A stretch of DNA of 64,000 nt from Congeria kusceri (Eukaryota > Mollusca > Bivalvia > Myida > Dreissenidae). The stretch's first letter is position 1, and every line of letters begins with the position of its first letter. Positions 12,186-23,399 of this stretch are shown one piece after another. The translations under genes and the position numbers were made by a program. The notes under the pieces are model-generated. The model saw only the letters and a list, made by a program, of their open reading frames with translations. It did no database searches and was not told the DNA's origin. The stretch lies in assembly GCA_027627225.1 (NCBI GenBank), contig CM051027.1, positions 92,633,651-92,697,650 of the forward strand. Reading direction: 5' to 3'.

Positions 12186-13343
12186 TACGCTGCATTTGCT
12201 CTTTCGTTTCCTTCGTTAGCTTTGTGGTTTCGTCCGTTTGCTCCTTCTTTTCTCTCATAAGCTTTATGTGTTCGTCCATTTGCTCCTTCGTTTCCTTCGT
12301 TAGCTTTGTGGTTTCGTCCGTTTGCTCCTTCTTTTCTCTCATAAGCTTTATGTGTTCGTCCATTTGCTCCTTCGTTTCCTTCGTTAGCTTTGTGGTTTCG
12401 TCCGTTTGCTCCTTCTTTTCTCTCATAAGCTTTATGTGTTCGTCCATTTGCTCCTTCGTTTCCTTCGTTAGCTTTGTGGTTTCGTCCGTTTGCTCCTTCT
12501 TTTCTCTCATAAGCTTTATGTGTTCGTCCATTTGCTCCTTCGTTTCCTTCGTTAGCTTTGTGGTTTCGTCCGTTTGCTCCTTCTTTTCTCTCATAAGCTT
12601 TATGTGTTCGTCCATTTGCTCCTTCGTTTCCTTCGTTAGCTTTGTGGTTTCGTCCGTTTGCTCCTTCTTTTCTCTCATAAGCTTTATGTGTTCGTCCATT
12701 TGCTCCTTCGTTTCCTTCGTTAGCTTTGTGGTTTCGTCCGTTTGCTCCTTCTTTTCTCTCATAAGCTTTATGTGTTCGTCCATTTGCTCCTTCGTTTCCT
12801 TCGTTAGCTTTGTGGTTTCGTCCGTTTGCTCCTTCTTTTCTCTCATAAGCTTTATGTGTTCGTCCATTTGCTCCTTCGTTTCCTTCGTTAGCTTTGTGGT
12901 TTCGTCCGTTTGCTCCTTCTTTTCTCTCATAAGCTTTATGTGTTCGTCCATTTGCTCCTTCGTTTCCTTCGTTAGCTTTGTGGTTTCGTCCGTTTGCTCC
13001 TTCTTTTCTCTCATAAGCTTTATGTGTTCGTCCATTTGCTCCTTCGTTTCCTTCGTTAGCTTTGTGGTTTCGTCCGTTTGCTCCTTCTTTTCTCTCATAA
13101 GCTTTATGTGTTCGTCCATTTGCTCCTTCGTTTCCTTCATTAGCTTGTGTTTTTGGCCAGTCGCTCTTTCGTTTCTCTCATACGTTTCGCATTTTCGGCC
13201 TTGTTTCTCCCTTCAAGTCCAGCATTCATTCGGTAACGCAGCATTTGATATTTTGTGTCCCTCATTAGCTCGTTGTTTACGGCCATTTGCTCTTTTGTTT
13301 CTTTTCTTTTGTGTAATGTAAATCTCGTTTTGAAAGCACACAT
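12163..13343 (-). pseudogene. Repeat-containing coiled-coil-like frame with one apparent frameshift
   Basis: The purine-rich minus strand reads as 14-residue repeats alternating KETKEQMDEHIKLM and REKKEQTDETTKLT. Upstream (13343-13140) a frame with diverged versions of the same repeat (KETKEQMAVNNELM, RETKERLAKNT) ends at a stop. Inserting one base near 13145 would restore the register into the array. Fourteen residues are two heptads, so the peptide could form a charged helix. The older flanking repeats show that the 42-bp unit predates the recent 84-bp expansion. There is no recognised family, promoter or splice signals, and it may never be translated. Confidence 0.35.
12199..13142. repeat. 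84-bp minisatellite, about 11 copies
   Basis: An 84-bp unit is repeated about 11 times with almost no divergence. Each unit is two related 42-bp halves, beginning TTCGTCCGTTTGCTCC and TTCGTCCATTTGCTCC. The length is a multiple of three, so frames stay open on both strands across the array. The near-identity of the copies suggests recent amplification or homogenisation. Confidence 0.93.
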
Positions 13344-13554
13344 CCCTGGTTTTTATTAAGCTGACGAGCTTTCCCTGCCGTTATTGTCGTATCTATATAT
13401 TTGCGAATTTTTGTTTGTTTGCTTAACTATCGCTACTTCAAGGGGCTTGTTTCGTTTTTTAATGTCCAAAATATCTCATCGGCAAAAGCTAAAGCATTTG
13501 CACTAAACAACCTAAATATCTTTACAAGAAAAGTATAAACAGAAGAAAAAAGTA
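13344..13554. other. Unassigned spacer
   Basis: Nothing recognisable between the two tandem arrays. Confidence 0.4.
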
Positions 13555-13994
13555 TGCCTCCGCCAGGGTTTGAAACTTAGACTACCGGGACAAAAGTCTG
13601 CCTCCGCCAGGGTTTGAAACTTAGACTACCGGAACAAAAGTCTGCCTCCGCCAGGGTTTGAAACTTAGACTACCGGAACAAAAGTCTGCCTCAGCCAGGG
13701 TTTGAAACTTAGACTACCGGAATAAAAGTCTGCCTCAGCCAGGGTTTGAAACTTAGACTACCGGAACAAAAGTCTGCCTCAGCCAGGGTTTGAAACTTAG
13801 ACTACCGGAACAAAAGTCTGCCTCCGCCAGGGTTTGAAACTTAGACTACCGGAACAAAAGTCTGCCTCCGCCAGGGTTTGAAACTTAGACTACCGGAACA
13901 AAAGTCTGCCTCCGCCAGGGTTTGAAACTTAGACTACCGGAACAAAAGTCTGCCTCAGCCAGGGTTTGAAACTTAGACTACCGGAACAAAAGTC
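13555..13994. repeat. 44-bp minisatellite, about 10 copies
   Basis: Ten head-to-tail copies of a 44-bp unit contain GCCAGGGTTTGAAACTTAGA followed by CTACCGGAACAAAAGTCT. Variation is almost limited to CTCCGCC versus CTCAGCC and AACA versus GACA or AATA. No unique spacers separate the units, so this is not a CRISPR-like array. Confidence 0.93.
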
Positions 13995-14597
13995 TACCTT
14001 GTTAACCTCTCGGCCTGTCGGACAAGTACACATTGATTAAAATATATATTGTAAAACCATTCGTGTAATGTCAACGTAGTCGCAGATTGAATAAGTAGGC
14101 GTGGTTATAATCCCATAGCGTATCGTCAAATTACCAAGAGTGTCATTAAACGCATATAAGACAGAACCTAACAATGAAAGTCACAACTATAACTTCTGCT
14201 TTTCACCTTTGCAGATTAACAAGAAAGAATGCCTGTAAAAAACACATTTTCCGTAGCCAGTGTCTCACTAATTTTAGTTATAGGGTGGTTTAAAATGTTC
14301 TTTTGAAATTAAATCATTGTGCGATTTTGCAAATGAGATAATAGAAAACGAGATTGGTATTGTTCGTATGGGAAGCTATGATTGGCTTTCAAAAGCCAAC
14401 AGCAAAGTTAAAAGCATTTAATGTTTAACAACATGCCAATATTAAATGAATAGTATTTCATTTTTGTGCGTTAGAGACAAACGAAGAAAAACAACAACAG
14501 TAATTCCTAATGCTGAGATGTGTTGTATATCACTTTAATTCATACATTTCAAAGACTGCCAAGTGTTTTATTTATACTGCTGTCTAGTAATCAGTTA
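13995..14597. other. Unassigned intergenic DNA
   Basis: No gene or repeat is visible. Confidence 0.4.
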
Positions 14598-14935
14598 TGA
14601 GACAACATAAGTCTTTAACGAGACAACATAAGTCTTTAACGAGACAACATAAGTCTTTAACGAGACAACATAAGTCTTTAACGAGACAACATAAGTCTTT
14701 AACGAGACAACAGACTATTTAAACAAGACAACAGACTATTTAAACAAGACAACAGACTATTTAAACAAGACAACAGACTATTTAAACAAGACAACAGACT
14801 ATTCAAACAAGACAACAGACTATTTAAACAAGACAACAGACTATTCAAACAATACAACATACTATTTAAACAAGACAACAGACTATTTAAACAAGACAAC
14901 AGACTATTTAAACAAGACAACAGACTATTTAAAGA
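14598..14935. repeat. 21-bp minisatellite with two unit variants
   Basis: About five units of GAGACAACATAAGTCTTTAA(C) pass directly into about eleven units of AAGACAACAGACTATTTAAA(C). Both units are 21 bp and share the GACAACA core, so one array switched variant. An open minus-strand frame (14699-14920, SCLNSLL repeats) is a by-product of the 21-bp period. Confidence 0.92.
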
Positions 14936-16429
14936 GTTTAAATGACAACAATAATTAAATCCAACCTGTAGAAAATGTAACTATTTCAAAATCAAAAAGT
15001 GTTTGAATTGTGTATGAGAATGTCTGTATGCACCCTGATGTACTTTTCAGATAAGGACATCGATACACTCATTAAAAAAAAAGAAAGTTTTAATATATTA
15101 AACAATCTTTAGAAATGTCTTATAGTTCGAAATTCTTACATAATACATGTATACCTATATGATTAAATCTAAAATAATATTAATATAATTATAAACTTCA
15201 CGTGTATCAATTATGAACGTAAACGTGGGTACAGGAATGTATAATGCCTGATTCTATATAGCTTTGAAAACGAAAGATTTAAAAAAAAAAAAAAAACTAG
15301 TAAAAACTGGTTTCTGTAAGGCGAATCGCGATAAGGTTAAACAGTTTGTGTCTTCCTCATTAGAAGCGACAAATAATCAATGTATATAATCACCTTCAAA
15401 CAAGTTCACCCATAACCATATTAGTGACAAGAAACCATTCGATTTTGCTGGTTTTATAGTTGCATATTGTCTTAAAAGACGAACATATACGTACTTGGTA
15501 GGTTGTATTGCCACTGGATCGAAAGATGACGTCAATTGAGATTCCAGTTTAACCATAAATATTTCAAACGCGAAATCCATTAAAACGAACAAACTAAGCG
15601 TAGATCGGGTTTTGATGATTTATCTTCAAACTACTTATATCATAAAATATCACTGAAGTTACAATTTCTGTAACGCGATATTTTTAAAACTACGTGCACG
15701 TGTGTATTACTATTCTTTTTGTAAATCCAACTTAACGATATAAAACAGTTTAAGTAAAGACAAGTAAATAAAATGGTTCATAGCGGCGATAATTTTAAAC
15801 GGTTTAAAATTCTCGCCGCTTCTTGGCGAGTTCTGGCCACATGAGAACACATAAGCAGACATCACTGCGACAAAAAACGACATGTGTACAAGATCTACAC
15901 GACACGAGGAGAGTTGTGGCGAGTTACATCTCGCCAGAACTCTTAGCTCAAATTCTCCACCGTGTGACAGGAACTTAAAGCAGCAGTCTAGAATTTTAAT
16001 AAAGATTACATTTTGCAAAAATCGTTTCTAATAGACAGCTCACCGATCAGAATACAAAAACAACAACATTGAAATCAGTGCAGTAATAAGCTTTTCATAA
16101 CTTTGTATCGTCTATTGTCTGTTTGCGATAACTGGTGATGCCTCTGGAGTAAATAGGCATGTACATTATTGTATACTAATATTCCGTTCGTACCAAGCGA
16201 TTTCAAACATAGAAAGTATAACATGTATTTTGTAATTAAGATGCAGATTTCAGACGAATAAATGTCATTAACGTTCATAAGACTTTTTGCCAAATTGTAA
16301 TGTATTAAAATAGATTCCATGGACTGCGGCTTGAAGGATACACCTTTTCTTCACATGTTTCTGGAATATGGCCGTAGTGGAAGAAAACTCCAATCCAGCA
16401 GCACATTGTATAAGTTTAAGTTAGTGGAA
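14936..16429. other. Unassigned intergenic DNA
   Basis: No gene is visible. 15780-15970 is somewhat palindromic: AATTTTAAACGGTTTAAAATT-like symmetry, and GAGTTCTGGC near 15827 paired with GCCAGAACTC near 15931. The 102-codon frame at 15710-16018 (-) has no recognisable domain. Confidence 0.4.
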
Positions 16430-16493
16430 AGGTGGAGATTTTGAAAGGTGGAGATTTTGAAAGGTGGAGATTTTGAAAGGTGGAGATTTTGTC
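16430..16493. repeat. 16-bp tandem repeat, 4 copies
   Basis: Four head-to-tail copies of AAGGTGGAGATTTTGA. Confidence 0.9.
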
Positions 16494-17456
16494 TCAGGAA
16501 AGCTAGGAGATGTACTAGCCAGACTTTGCCTCTCAATGTTTATTGAGCCTGGATCCTACCTTTGACAATATTAGAAAAACACCAGCTACTCAAAATTTAA
16601 ACACAATTTATTCTTTTCACGACTACGACGCCAATGTTTTATTGCAAACTATATTATTAAGTGGTTTCTGTTATCAAGATTCAAAAACTGTTTTTAAACT
16701 AGCACTTAAAATGTAATAATTTAATATCAATCGATTTTATTCGAAATAATTTAAAAACCCTCACAATGAGCTGTTGTTGTTGTTGTTAGATGTTTATTTA
16801 CAGGTCATTCCGCACCGAAGCAGGTTTAGGTGTATACCTTCATACAAACTCAAAATGTTTTAATAACTCACAGTGAGCTCTTATAGTATGCCATACTTGT
16901 ATTTACCGTAACAACGCGCAAAGCAGGTGAGACCACTGTGAGGAAGTTCCAATTTATTATGTTTATGAGTTGCCTCTCCTGTCTGTAAACTATTCACCCC
17001 ATTTAACTGTTGGCTGGGCGTTCCTTGTGATAGTTATTTTTGTCGCACATCACTCGTCGTCTTTAAATGTAAGCTGGTTAATTGTTAAAAGTAAGTAAAG
17101 CACAATTTTCGCACCATAAAATATAAGAAATATTTTACATGGTTTCGTGAACATGTAAAAAGTTTTCTTTAAGTAAATTATCGATTACAACCATTGAATA
17201 GTATAGACCAATGTGTCGTGATTTGGATTTGCAAACATTATATTGAATCATAATCCCATTTGCGCTTATCCATTGACACAATACACATGTTATATACATG
17301 TATATTTATATTACTGCGTCAAAATTCATTCGTGGCGTGAATTCAAACTAAACAGTATTTTTACGGGTTAAAATTAATACTAACATATAAATATTTTTAT
17401 ATGCATGCATATCAGCAACCAGACATATTAAATGGACACGTCAACGAAAAAGTCAT
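16494..17456. other. Unassigned intergenic DNA
   Basis: AT-rich sequence. A (TTG)n run near 16784 begins a stretch (TTTATTTACAGGTCATTCCG) that vaguely resembles segments at 17730 and 27950, so a decayed dispersed repeat is possible. Confidence 0.3.
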
Positions 17457-17562
17457 CTCCTTCAGCAATTTTAATGGTATTATGTTGAAGAAATTGGCAA
17501 TTTTAATGGTATTATGTAGAAGAAATGGGCAATTTTAATGGTATTATGTTGAAGAAATGCGC
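17457..17562. repeat. About 31-bp tandem repeat, 3 copies
   Basis: Three copies of a unit containing GCAATTTTAATGGTATTATG followed by TTGAAGAAAT. Confidence 0.85.
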
Positions 17563-17629
17563 AATTCAAAGGCGTATACAATGAATAAAGTAAGAGTTTT
17601 TTTAATGAGAATTTCGATAAAAACCCAAA

Positions 17630-17716
17630 ACCCAGCGTGGGTATCGAACCCACAACGATAGAGTCGTAAGAACAAATTACTTTAGACAGAGCTGTAACCG
17701 ACTGCGCTATTTGACT
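17630..17716 (-). mobile_element. tRNA-derived SINE head or tRNA pseudogene
   Basis: The minus strand carries a consensus A box (TAGCGCAGTCGG, rc of 17699-17710) and a B box (GGTTCGATACC, near 17645). The gap between them, about 46 nt, exceeds that of a normal tRNA, and I could not fold a clean cloverleaf. It is most likely a SINE promoter region or a degenerate tRNA-like copy. Confidence 0.55.
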
Positions 17717-18049
17717 ATTGAAAACTAGTTGTTGTTTAGAACTTTATAGCCCTTCCGCGCCGAAGGTTGCATTATCTGAGGACTTACATGTGAAAAGGCA
17801 TGTGCATACTATGGTTATTAAAGATACCCGCAAATCAGACGTCAAAGTGTAAACAAGAAAACTAACACGAACTAAATTATATAATGATTTTTTTATCTTA
17901 GAATGCATAAACACTTTTTCCATGAAATGTACATTATTTTAACCTTTATTATATGCAAATATTAACATTTAATTTTCAAACATATTTACTGCAGTTGCCC
18001 CTTCAGCCCTTTTCGTTGACATTGTTCCTTTACGAACATGTTTATACGA

Positions 18050-18259
18050 GACGCGTCGTGGGAAAACCGGGCTTAATGCATGTGCGTAAAGTGTCGTCCC
18101 GGATTAGCCTGTGGATTAATGTTTAGAAGAGACTTCCTTGAAACAGAAAATACCATAAAAGCGGAAAGTGCCGTCCCGGATTAGCCATGCGGACTGCACA
18201 GGCTACTCCGGGACGACACCTAACGCACATGCATTAAGCCCGGATATCCCACGACATGC
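18050..18259. mobile_element. GTCGTGGG-type MITE, copy 1
   Basis: Inverted-repeat arms of about 48 bp start CGTCGTGGGAAAACCGGGCT and end with the inverse (AAGCCCGG...CCCACGACATG). The interior carries further palindromic blocks (GTGTCGTCCCGGATTAGCC and the reverse). The family recurs at 35720-35969 (full), 38691-38743 (right end) and 51391-51576 (left part). No coding capacity. Confidence 0.85.
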
Positions 18260-18296
18260 TTAAATTATTACATATTTTAGTAGTTTTACGTTATTA

Positions 18297-18480
18297 AGGG
18301 TTGACGTGGTGTTACGGTGTTCAACCTGCGAGCGGGAGATCGTGAGTTCGATCTCAACTCAGGGAGGGTTCAGATGATATACAAAGGGCGCCAAGTACTG
18401 GTTCTTCCAAGAAAACGGGCTTGAAAGTTTTTCCTGCTTTCGTCAAATAAAATGGACCAGTTAAACTGAAATAGGTTACT
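18297..18480 (+). mobile_element. tRNA-derived SINE
   Basis: A degenerate A box (GTTGACGTGGTGTTACGGTG) is followed 30-40 nt later by a B-box-like GAGTTCGATCTC near 18342. The body has GGCGCCAAGTACTGGTTCTT and AAAACGGGCTTGAAAG. The 3' boundary is uncertain and could extend to about 18560. Confidence 0.55.
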
Positions 18481-19619
18481 AGGATTACAGCTATTTATTG
18501 TGAGGACCAGGAACGCAGGTGGAATACACAACTATGCCTGGCCAGTTTAAGAATTTTCGAAAAACTACTTTTCACATGAATCCTGGAATACCTCGAAGAC
18601 ACTACGGTAAGTTTACTTACTGTATGTTGCCAATCTATCAATAGAACATTAGCATATCTTCAACTTGCATTGATAGACACTTACTACACCAGCCTTAATC
18701 ATGTTACAACTGCATCTCGCGAAAAAGGGAGAAAATAACAATAAATCATTTACTAAAAACAGAACATAGGTAAATAAATATATTCAATGACTATAGATAA
18801 GGCAAAAAAAAACAACTGTTGGTTTCCAATGACATCTTCATCAAGGGGGTGGGGGTGGGGGGGGGGTAAATAACTTTTTTCTCTGTAACTTGTTTTCTTT
18901 TCGACACACAGTCTAGGTATATTGGACTGCATATTAAAATAAAAAGTTTGAACACCTCCTGAAAGAAACTGCACCTTAGCTATAAATAAGATCATAGAAA
19001 AAGACATCTTACAATGGTTAGTTTGAAATTTACTTTTTCAAAATAAAAGTACACTTTCTATCAATGATCATGAATCTTGATATATATAGTCTGGCAAGAA
19101 ACCTTTTGAAGTCAGAAAAAGTTAATAATCGATAGGCCAAGAAAACTTTAAGAATCGGCGGAAAAAATAGAGGGGGGGGGGGGGGGGAGTTCGGGTAAGC
19201 GGAAACCAACACCTTTTTACGCCTAAGTACAAGAATGTGATTTCAGGAACACTTCAGAGAAGGAAACTGTAGTACCTCATAGTAGCGTTTACACGTTTTA
19301 AATACAAACCTAACATACTAATTTTAATTACTAAATGGTTGCAAAATAAGTGTAACTAACTAACTATAACTACTGATATAAACGGAAAGTAGGAAATCAG
19401 CTGAGACGGTGAAGAATCACACCTTTGTGATCATTACGATAGTTGTGTACTTAAGATAGTAGACAATCATGCATTAAATCCTACTTGAATTATTATACCA
19501 GTCAACCAAATGACCGACCAGCAATAGAAACACGCAATGTAAACGAATATATAGTTATATACCAATCAATCGACCGACCACCATGAGAAGAAAGAACGGA
19601 CGGTCAAACGCCCGAGGTA
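18481..19619. other. Unassigned DNA with two G-tracts
   Basis: No gene is visible. G-rich runs at about 18845-18867 (GGGGGTGGGGGTGGGG) and 19172-19188 (uninterrupted Gs) could form quadruplexes. They also invite assembly or sequencing length error. Confidence 0.45.
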
Positions 19620-19907
19620 TGTAGGATCATATTTTCACAAATCATATTTTTGACACACCTGTGAAAAATAGGATCTCATTTGAGTTCGAAGAATGAGATT
19701 GGCCAAAAACGGGGTATTCGTGAGGATCATAGAAGAATATGATTTCATTCCATATCAAAACCTGGATGCGATCACAAACTTCACAGAAAATGTGAACACT
19801 AAGACTGTGATGTGTGAAGAAGAAGATCTCAATTTTCACATATGTGAAGAATGAGATCCTATTTTTCACAGATGTTAAAAACAAGTTTTTGAAAAATTGG
19901 TCCTACC
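19620..19907 (+). mobile_element. TTCACA-type MITE, full copy 1
   Basis: The ends are inverted: TGTAGGATCATATTTTCACA on the left and ...AATTGGTCCTACC on the right. The interior repeats TTTTCACANNTGTGAAAA palindromes. It is homologous throughout to 47871-48152. No transposase. Confidence 0.8.
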
Positions 19908-19984
19908 GATTTAGATGGGGTCTAATATTAAGCATACATGTTCACACGCGGACACATTTAGCATCACACTAGTTTCGGTATCGA

Positions 19985-20850
19985 TTAGCGAGATAAAGAC
20001 CGCCTCGGTGAATAGGGTTTTGTAAAATAGACCAGAAGATTGTGCATACAACCTATCTCGTCTGGATATTGGTGAGCCAGGTATGGCCTCGTGCAGTGCC
20101 CGGAGCTCTGGTTAACAGATGGCGCTATCGAATATTTCTCACCAAACAAAGCCACGAGAACGTTCGCTGCTCGAAACGAATTAACAAACCAGCACCTTCT
20201 GTCGCGGTTGCTATGCGACGCACCTGACTTCGCATTCGTATGTTGGATGCGTATCGACAGACCTTGCCAACTCGCGCGGGTCACGTGATAAATATATCGT
20301 CTGCTTCGTATCAATTTTCTCTTCTGCTGGTGGCATTTACAACATAGTCTTTCCGCAGATCTACGCTGTTATTTAGCTGGTTCGCTGTGTATAGCAATAT
20401 AGCCATGTGGATGGATGTACGGACGTTTGATAATACACACACTAGCCGAGAATGCGAAGCTAAAACTGGTTCGACCTTCGTGATATAGGAAAATATCGTG
20501 CCTAGCTGCGGTGAACCATCGTCACTTCAAGCAGACGACATCGAGATTCTGTATCTGTTTGCACGCGGAAGAGATCTCGCCGAAGAAAACTGTTCGAACT
20601 TAGAGCGACGCGGACCGTTGTATATGTATCGAGCACATGCAAGATACTTAAAACACAAGAGAACGCAACAAGAACTCGTATAAACGTGTCTTCCGGCTCG
20701 GAGGCTACAGGAACGTTGTTGGGCGAATGGTTACCTTGACAGCTGGTGAACATTAACATCTCGTCTACTGTGCTGTAAACCTCGCATTAATATCGAAGAA
20801 GGCAGACGGAATACATCTCGTCGAAGAATCGACATTTCCGCGAGTGGTGA
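19985..20850 (+). promoter_or_regulatory. Candidate promoter and non-coding first exon
   Basis: This block is clearly richer in GC and CpG than its flanks. It contains an E-box, GGTCACGTGA (20279-20288), followed at once by a TATA-like ATAAATATAT (20289-20298). Pyrimidine-rich sequence follows near 20320, and about 500 bp downstream is a consensus splice donor (CGCGAGTG|GTGAGT, about 20846). The small frames on both strands (109 aa minus, 61 aa plus) are not recognised. A transcript starting here could supply 5' non-coding sequence to the zinc-finger gene 18 kb downstream, but nothing in the sequence proves that link. Confidence 0.25.
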
Positions 20851-21728
20851 GTGTACATTGCAGTGTATTATTAAAATGTTCGGGATGTCTCATAAACATA
20901 TACATCATAAACAGCTATCAATCTATGGGTACTAAATTAGTGGATAATTATATAATTGCCACCTCATTGATAATTATTTGGAGCTAGATAAGGGGAATAC
21001 AATACAATGTAAACTAATTTGAAACATGAAGGAAGATTATTCATAGATATGGATCATCTTGTTGGCAGGGTGACTGTTCTTCGTCGATCTACGTCACTGT
21101 TGTCTTTTCTCACTCTATTATTCGAGTTGTCGCCCCTTCTGGAAATGTGTGGCACTCATTGGTAATGTTCTTTTGAAGCTATGTTAGTTTTTGTTGCAAT
21201 ACTGCTTCATCTCTGGAGTAAACTCTTATGTATTCGCATCGACCTGGTGACTGTATGAGATCTATAATTCATTTCTTCACACTCGAAGGTTTGCGTATTT
21301 TCTTATAAAATCACATTTTCATCATCAATAGTGAAAAATTTCAATATGCTTTACTATCTACTAACTGAAAACTGTCAAGTGATTTAAGAATCATTTTACA
21401 TATTGCTAGAGTGTAATGCGAAAATCGATTAACTCAAACTGTATGAAACACTCTGAAACGTGAATGTCACCTTCATACATTGAGTTGTTCTTCTCCGTAT
21501 ACCGCGAGAATCTCGTGCATTGCGTGTCCTCCGCATACATTGATTTGTGGATATTGTAACATAATCAGGGCATTTATAGCATTGTGTATATATAGGTTTA
21601 TGGGGACTATGAATATTTAAATTATATTATTATAAAAATAGACTTCTCACTATCAAAATGCCCGACAACAGATTTAAGTTGACTGTATTTCGGCAACGCC
21701 AAGGAAACTTACACAAATATATAATTAT
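20851..21728. other. Unassigned intergenic DNA
   Basis: No gene or clear repeat is visible. Confidence 0.4.
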
Positions 21729-22069
21729 AGTATTGTTAGGGAAAGATCCAGGATCAAAAAGGTATAGTACGAATACATTGACCTGATCCTGCTGACCTCT
21801 ATTTAAATAAATTTTACGGTTAATTAATTATCTTTTATGAGAGTCGGCCGGTTCCGTAAACATATCCACGACAGTTCGCGTGGCCCACTATAAACCGATG
21901 TAATAGTTACTATATTCATTCGTACGTATGTTCGTGCACGTGTTTCACGATTTTAATGATACCCTAACAGTATTTTAGAGGTATATTTTTTATCTATTTT
22001 AATCGATTCCAGTACGGAAACTAGTATATTCATCTTAACGGTATCTTATTATATTCACGCATACAGGTC

Positions 22070-22190
22070 AGTGTCAGGTCAGTGTCAGGTTAGTGTCATG
22101 TCAGTGTCAGGTCAGTGTCAGGTTAGTGTCAGGTCAGTGTCAGGTTAGTGTCAGTGTCAGGTCAGTGTCAGGTCAGTGTCAGGTTAATGT
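22070..22190. repeat. 11-bp tandem repeat
   Basis: About eleven copies of GGTCAGTGTCA, some reading GGTTAGTGTCA. The unit resembles half of the 23-bp unit of the next array. Confidence 0.9.
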
Positions 22191-22299
22191 TGGCGAGCTA
22201 TCTAATTGAATCTAAAATAAGTTTACGAACATTTACGACGATACACGAACAGACTTCGAAACATAATTTTGACTCCGTATTTAGTTTATGAATATTCTT

Positions 22300-23107
22300 G
22301 CATTAGGTTAGGATCAGATCAATGTTTAGGTTAGGATCAGATCAATGTTTAGGTTAGGATCAGGTCAATGTTTAGGTTAGGATCAGGTCAATGTTTAGGT
22401 TAGGATCAGGTCAATGTTTAGGTTAGGATCAGGTCAATGTTTAGGTTAGGATCAGGTCAATGTTTAGGTTAGGATCAGATCAATGTTTAGGTTAGGATCA
22501 GATCAATGTTTAGGTTAGGATCAAGTCAATGTTTAGGTTAGGATCAAGTCAATGTTTAAGTTAAGATCAGGTCAATGTTTAAGTTAGGATCAGGTCAATG
22601 TTTAGGTTAGGATCAGGTCAATGTTTAGGTTAGGATCAGGTCAATGTTTAGGTTAGGATCAGGTCAATGTTTAGGTTAGGATCAGATCAATGTTTAGGTT
22701 AGGATCAGGTCAATGTTTAGGTTAGGATCAGGTCAATGTTTAGGTTAGGATCAGGTCAATGTTTAGGTTAGGATCAGGTCAATGTTTAGGTTAGGATCAG
22801 GTCAATGTTTAGGTTAGGATCAGGTCAATGTTTAGGTTAGGATCAGGTCAATGTTTAGGTTAGGATCAGGTCAATGTTTAGGTTAGGATCAGGTCAATGT
22901 TTAGGTTAGGATCAGGTCAATGTTTAGGTTAGGATCAGGTCAATGTTTAGGTTAGGATCAGGTCAATGTTTAGGTTAGGATCAGGTCAATGTTTAGGTTA
23001 GGATCAGATCAATGTTTAGGTTAGGATCAGGTCAATGTTTAGGTTAGGATCAGATCAATGTTTAGGTTAGGATCAGGTCAATGTTTAGGTTAGGATCAGG
23101 TCAATGT
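22300..23107. repeat. 23-bp satellite, about 35 copies
   Basis: About 35 tandem copies of a 23-bp unit made of AGGTTAGGATCAGGTCAATG plus TTT, with variants GATCAGATC and GATCAAGTC. The GGTTAGG core is not the telomeric hexamer. The array ends next to CGCACTATAGCGGGTGCCGC, subterminal sequence of the host transposon. Confidence 0.95.
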
Positions 23108-23399
23108 TTTCGCACTATAGCGGGTGCCGCTTAAAAGGAGCATGATGGAAAAGCGGACCAGTTTGTTGACATTATATAATAATTTGATAAATTCAGGGGT
23201 TTTATGAACCTAATGCTTCTAATTAAGGTTTATAACATAGTATATTCATTAGTCATTGAATATTTGCTAAGATGTATTGATTTAAAAAAGATAATTAATA
23301 TTTCTGTGTTGACCAGCCTAGAGGGGCAGCAGGAGGGAGCCAAAAAGGAGCAGGGTGCAGCACCCTACTATTTTGCTCTAGATCTTTCCCTAGTATTGT

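Larger units (their letters stand above)
21737..23391. mobile_element. hAT-like element carrying internal satellite arrays
   Basis: The ends are inverted (TAGGGAAAGATCC on the left, GATCTTTCCCT on the right). Both are flanked by the identical octamer AGTATTGT (21729-21736 and 23392-23399), the 8-bp duplication size of hAT transposases. The right 280 bp match other members of a MITE family in this window (25307-25611, 32134-32438, 60094-60347). The middle is occupied by 11-bp and 23-bp tandem arrays. The left subterminal segment GAATACATTGACCTGATCC is the inverse of the array unit, so the satellite appears to come from the element's own end. No transposase frame. Confidence 0.75.

Noticed and set aside
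12011..13321. Plus-strand 436-codon frame of serine/phenylalanine/valine repeats
   Set aside because: It is the reverse strand of the 84-bp minisatellite and lacks any recognisable domain. The purine-rich strand is the better coding candidate, and even that is doubtful.
13555..13994. CRISPR-like array
   Set aside because: The 44-bp units abut each other without unique spacers, and the DNA is eukaryotic.
17630..17716. Functional tRNA gene
   Set aside because: A and B boxes are present but spaced too far apart, and I cannot draw a paired acceptor stem.
22300..23107. Internal telomere-like repeat
   Set aside because: The unit contains GGTTAGG but is 23 bp long with no TTAGGG periodicity.
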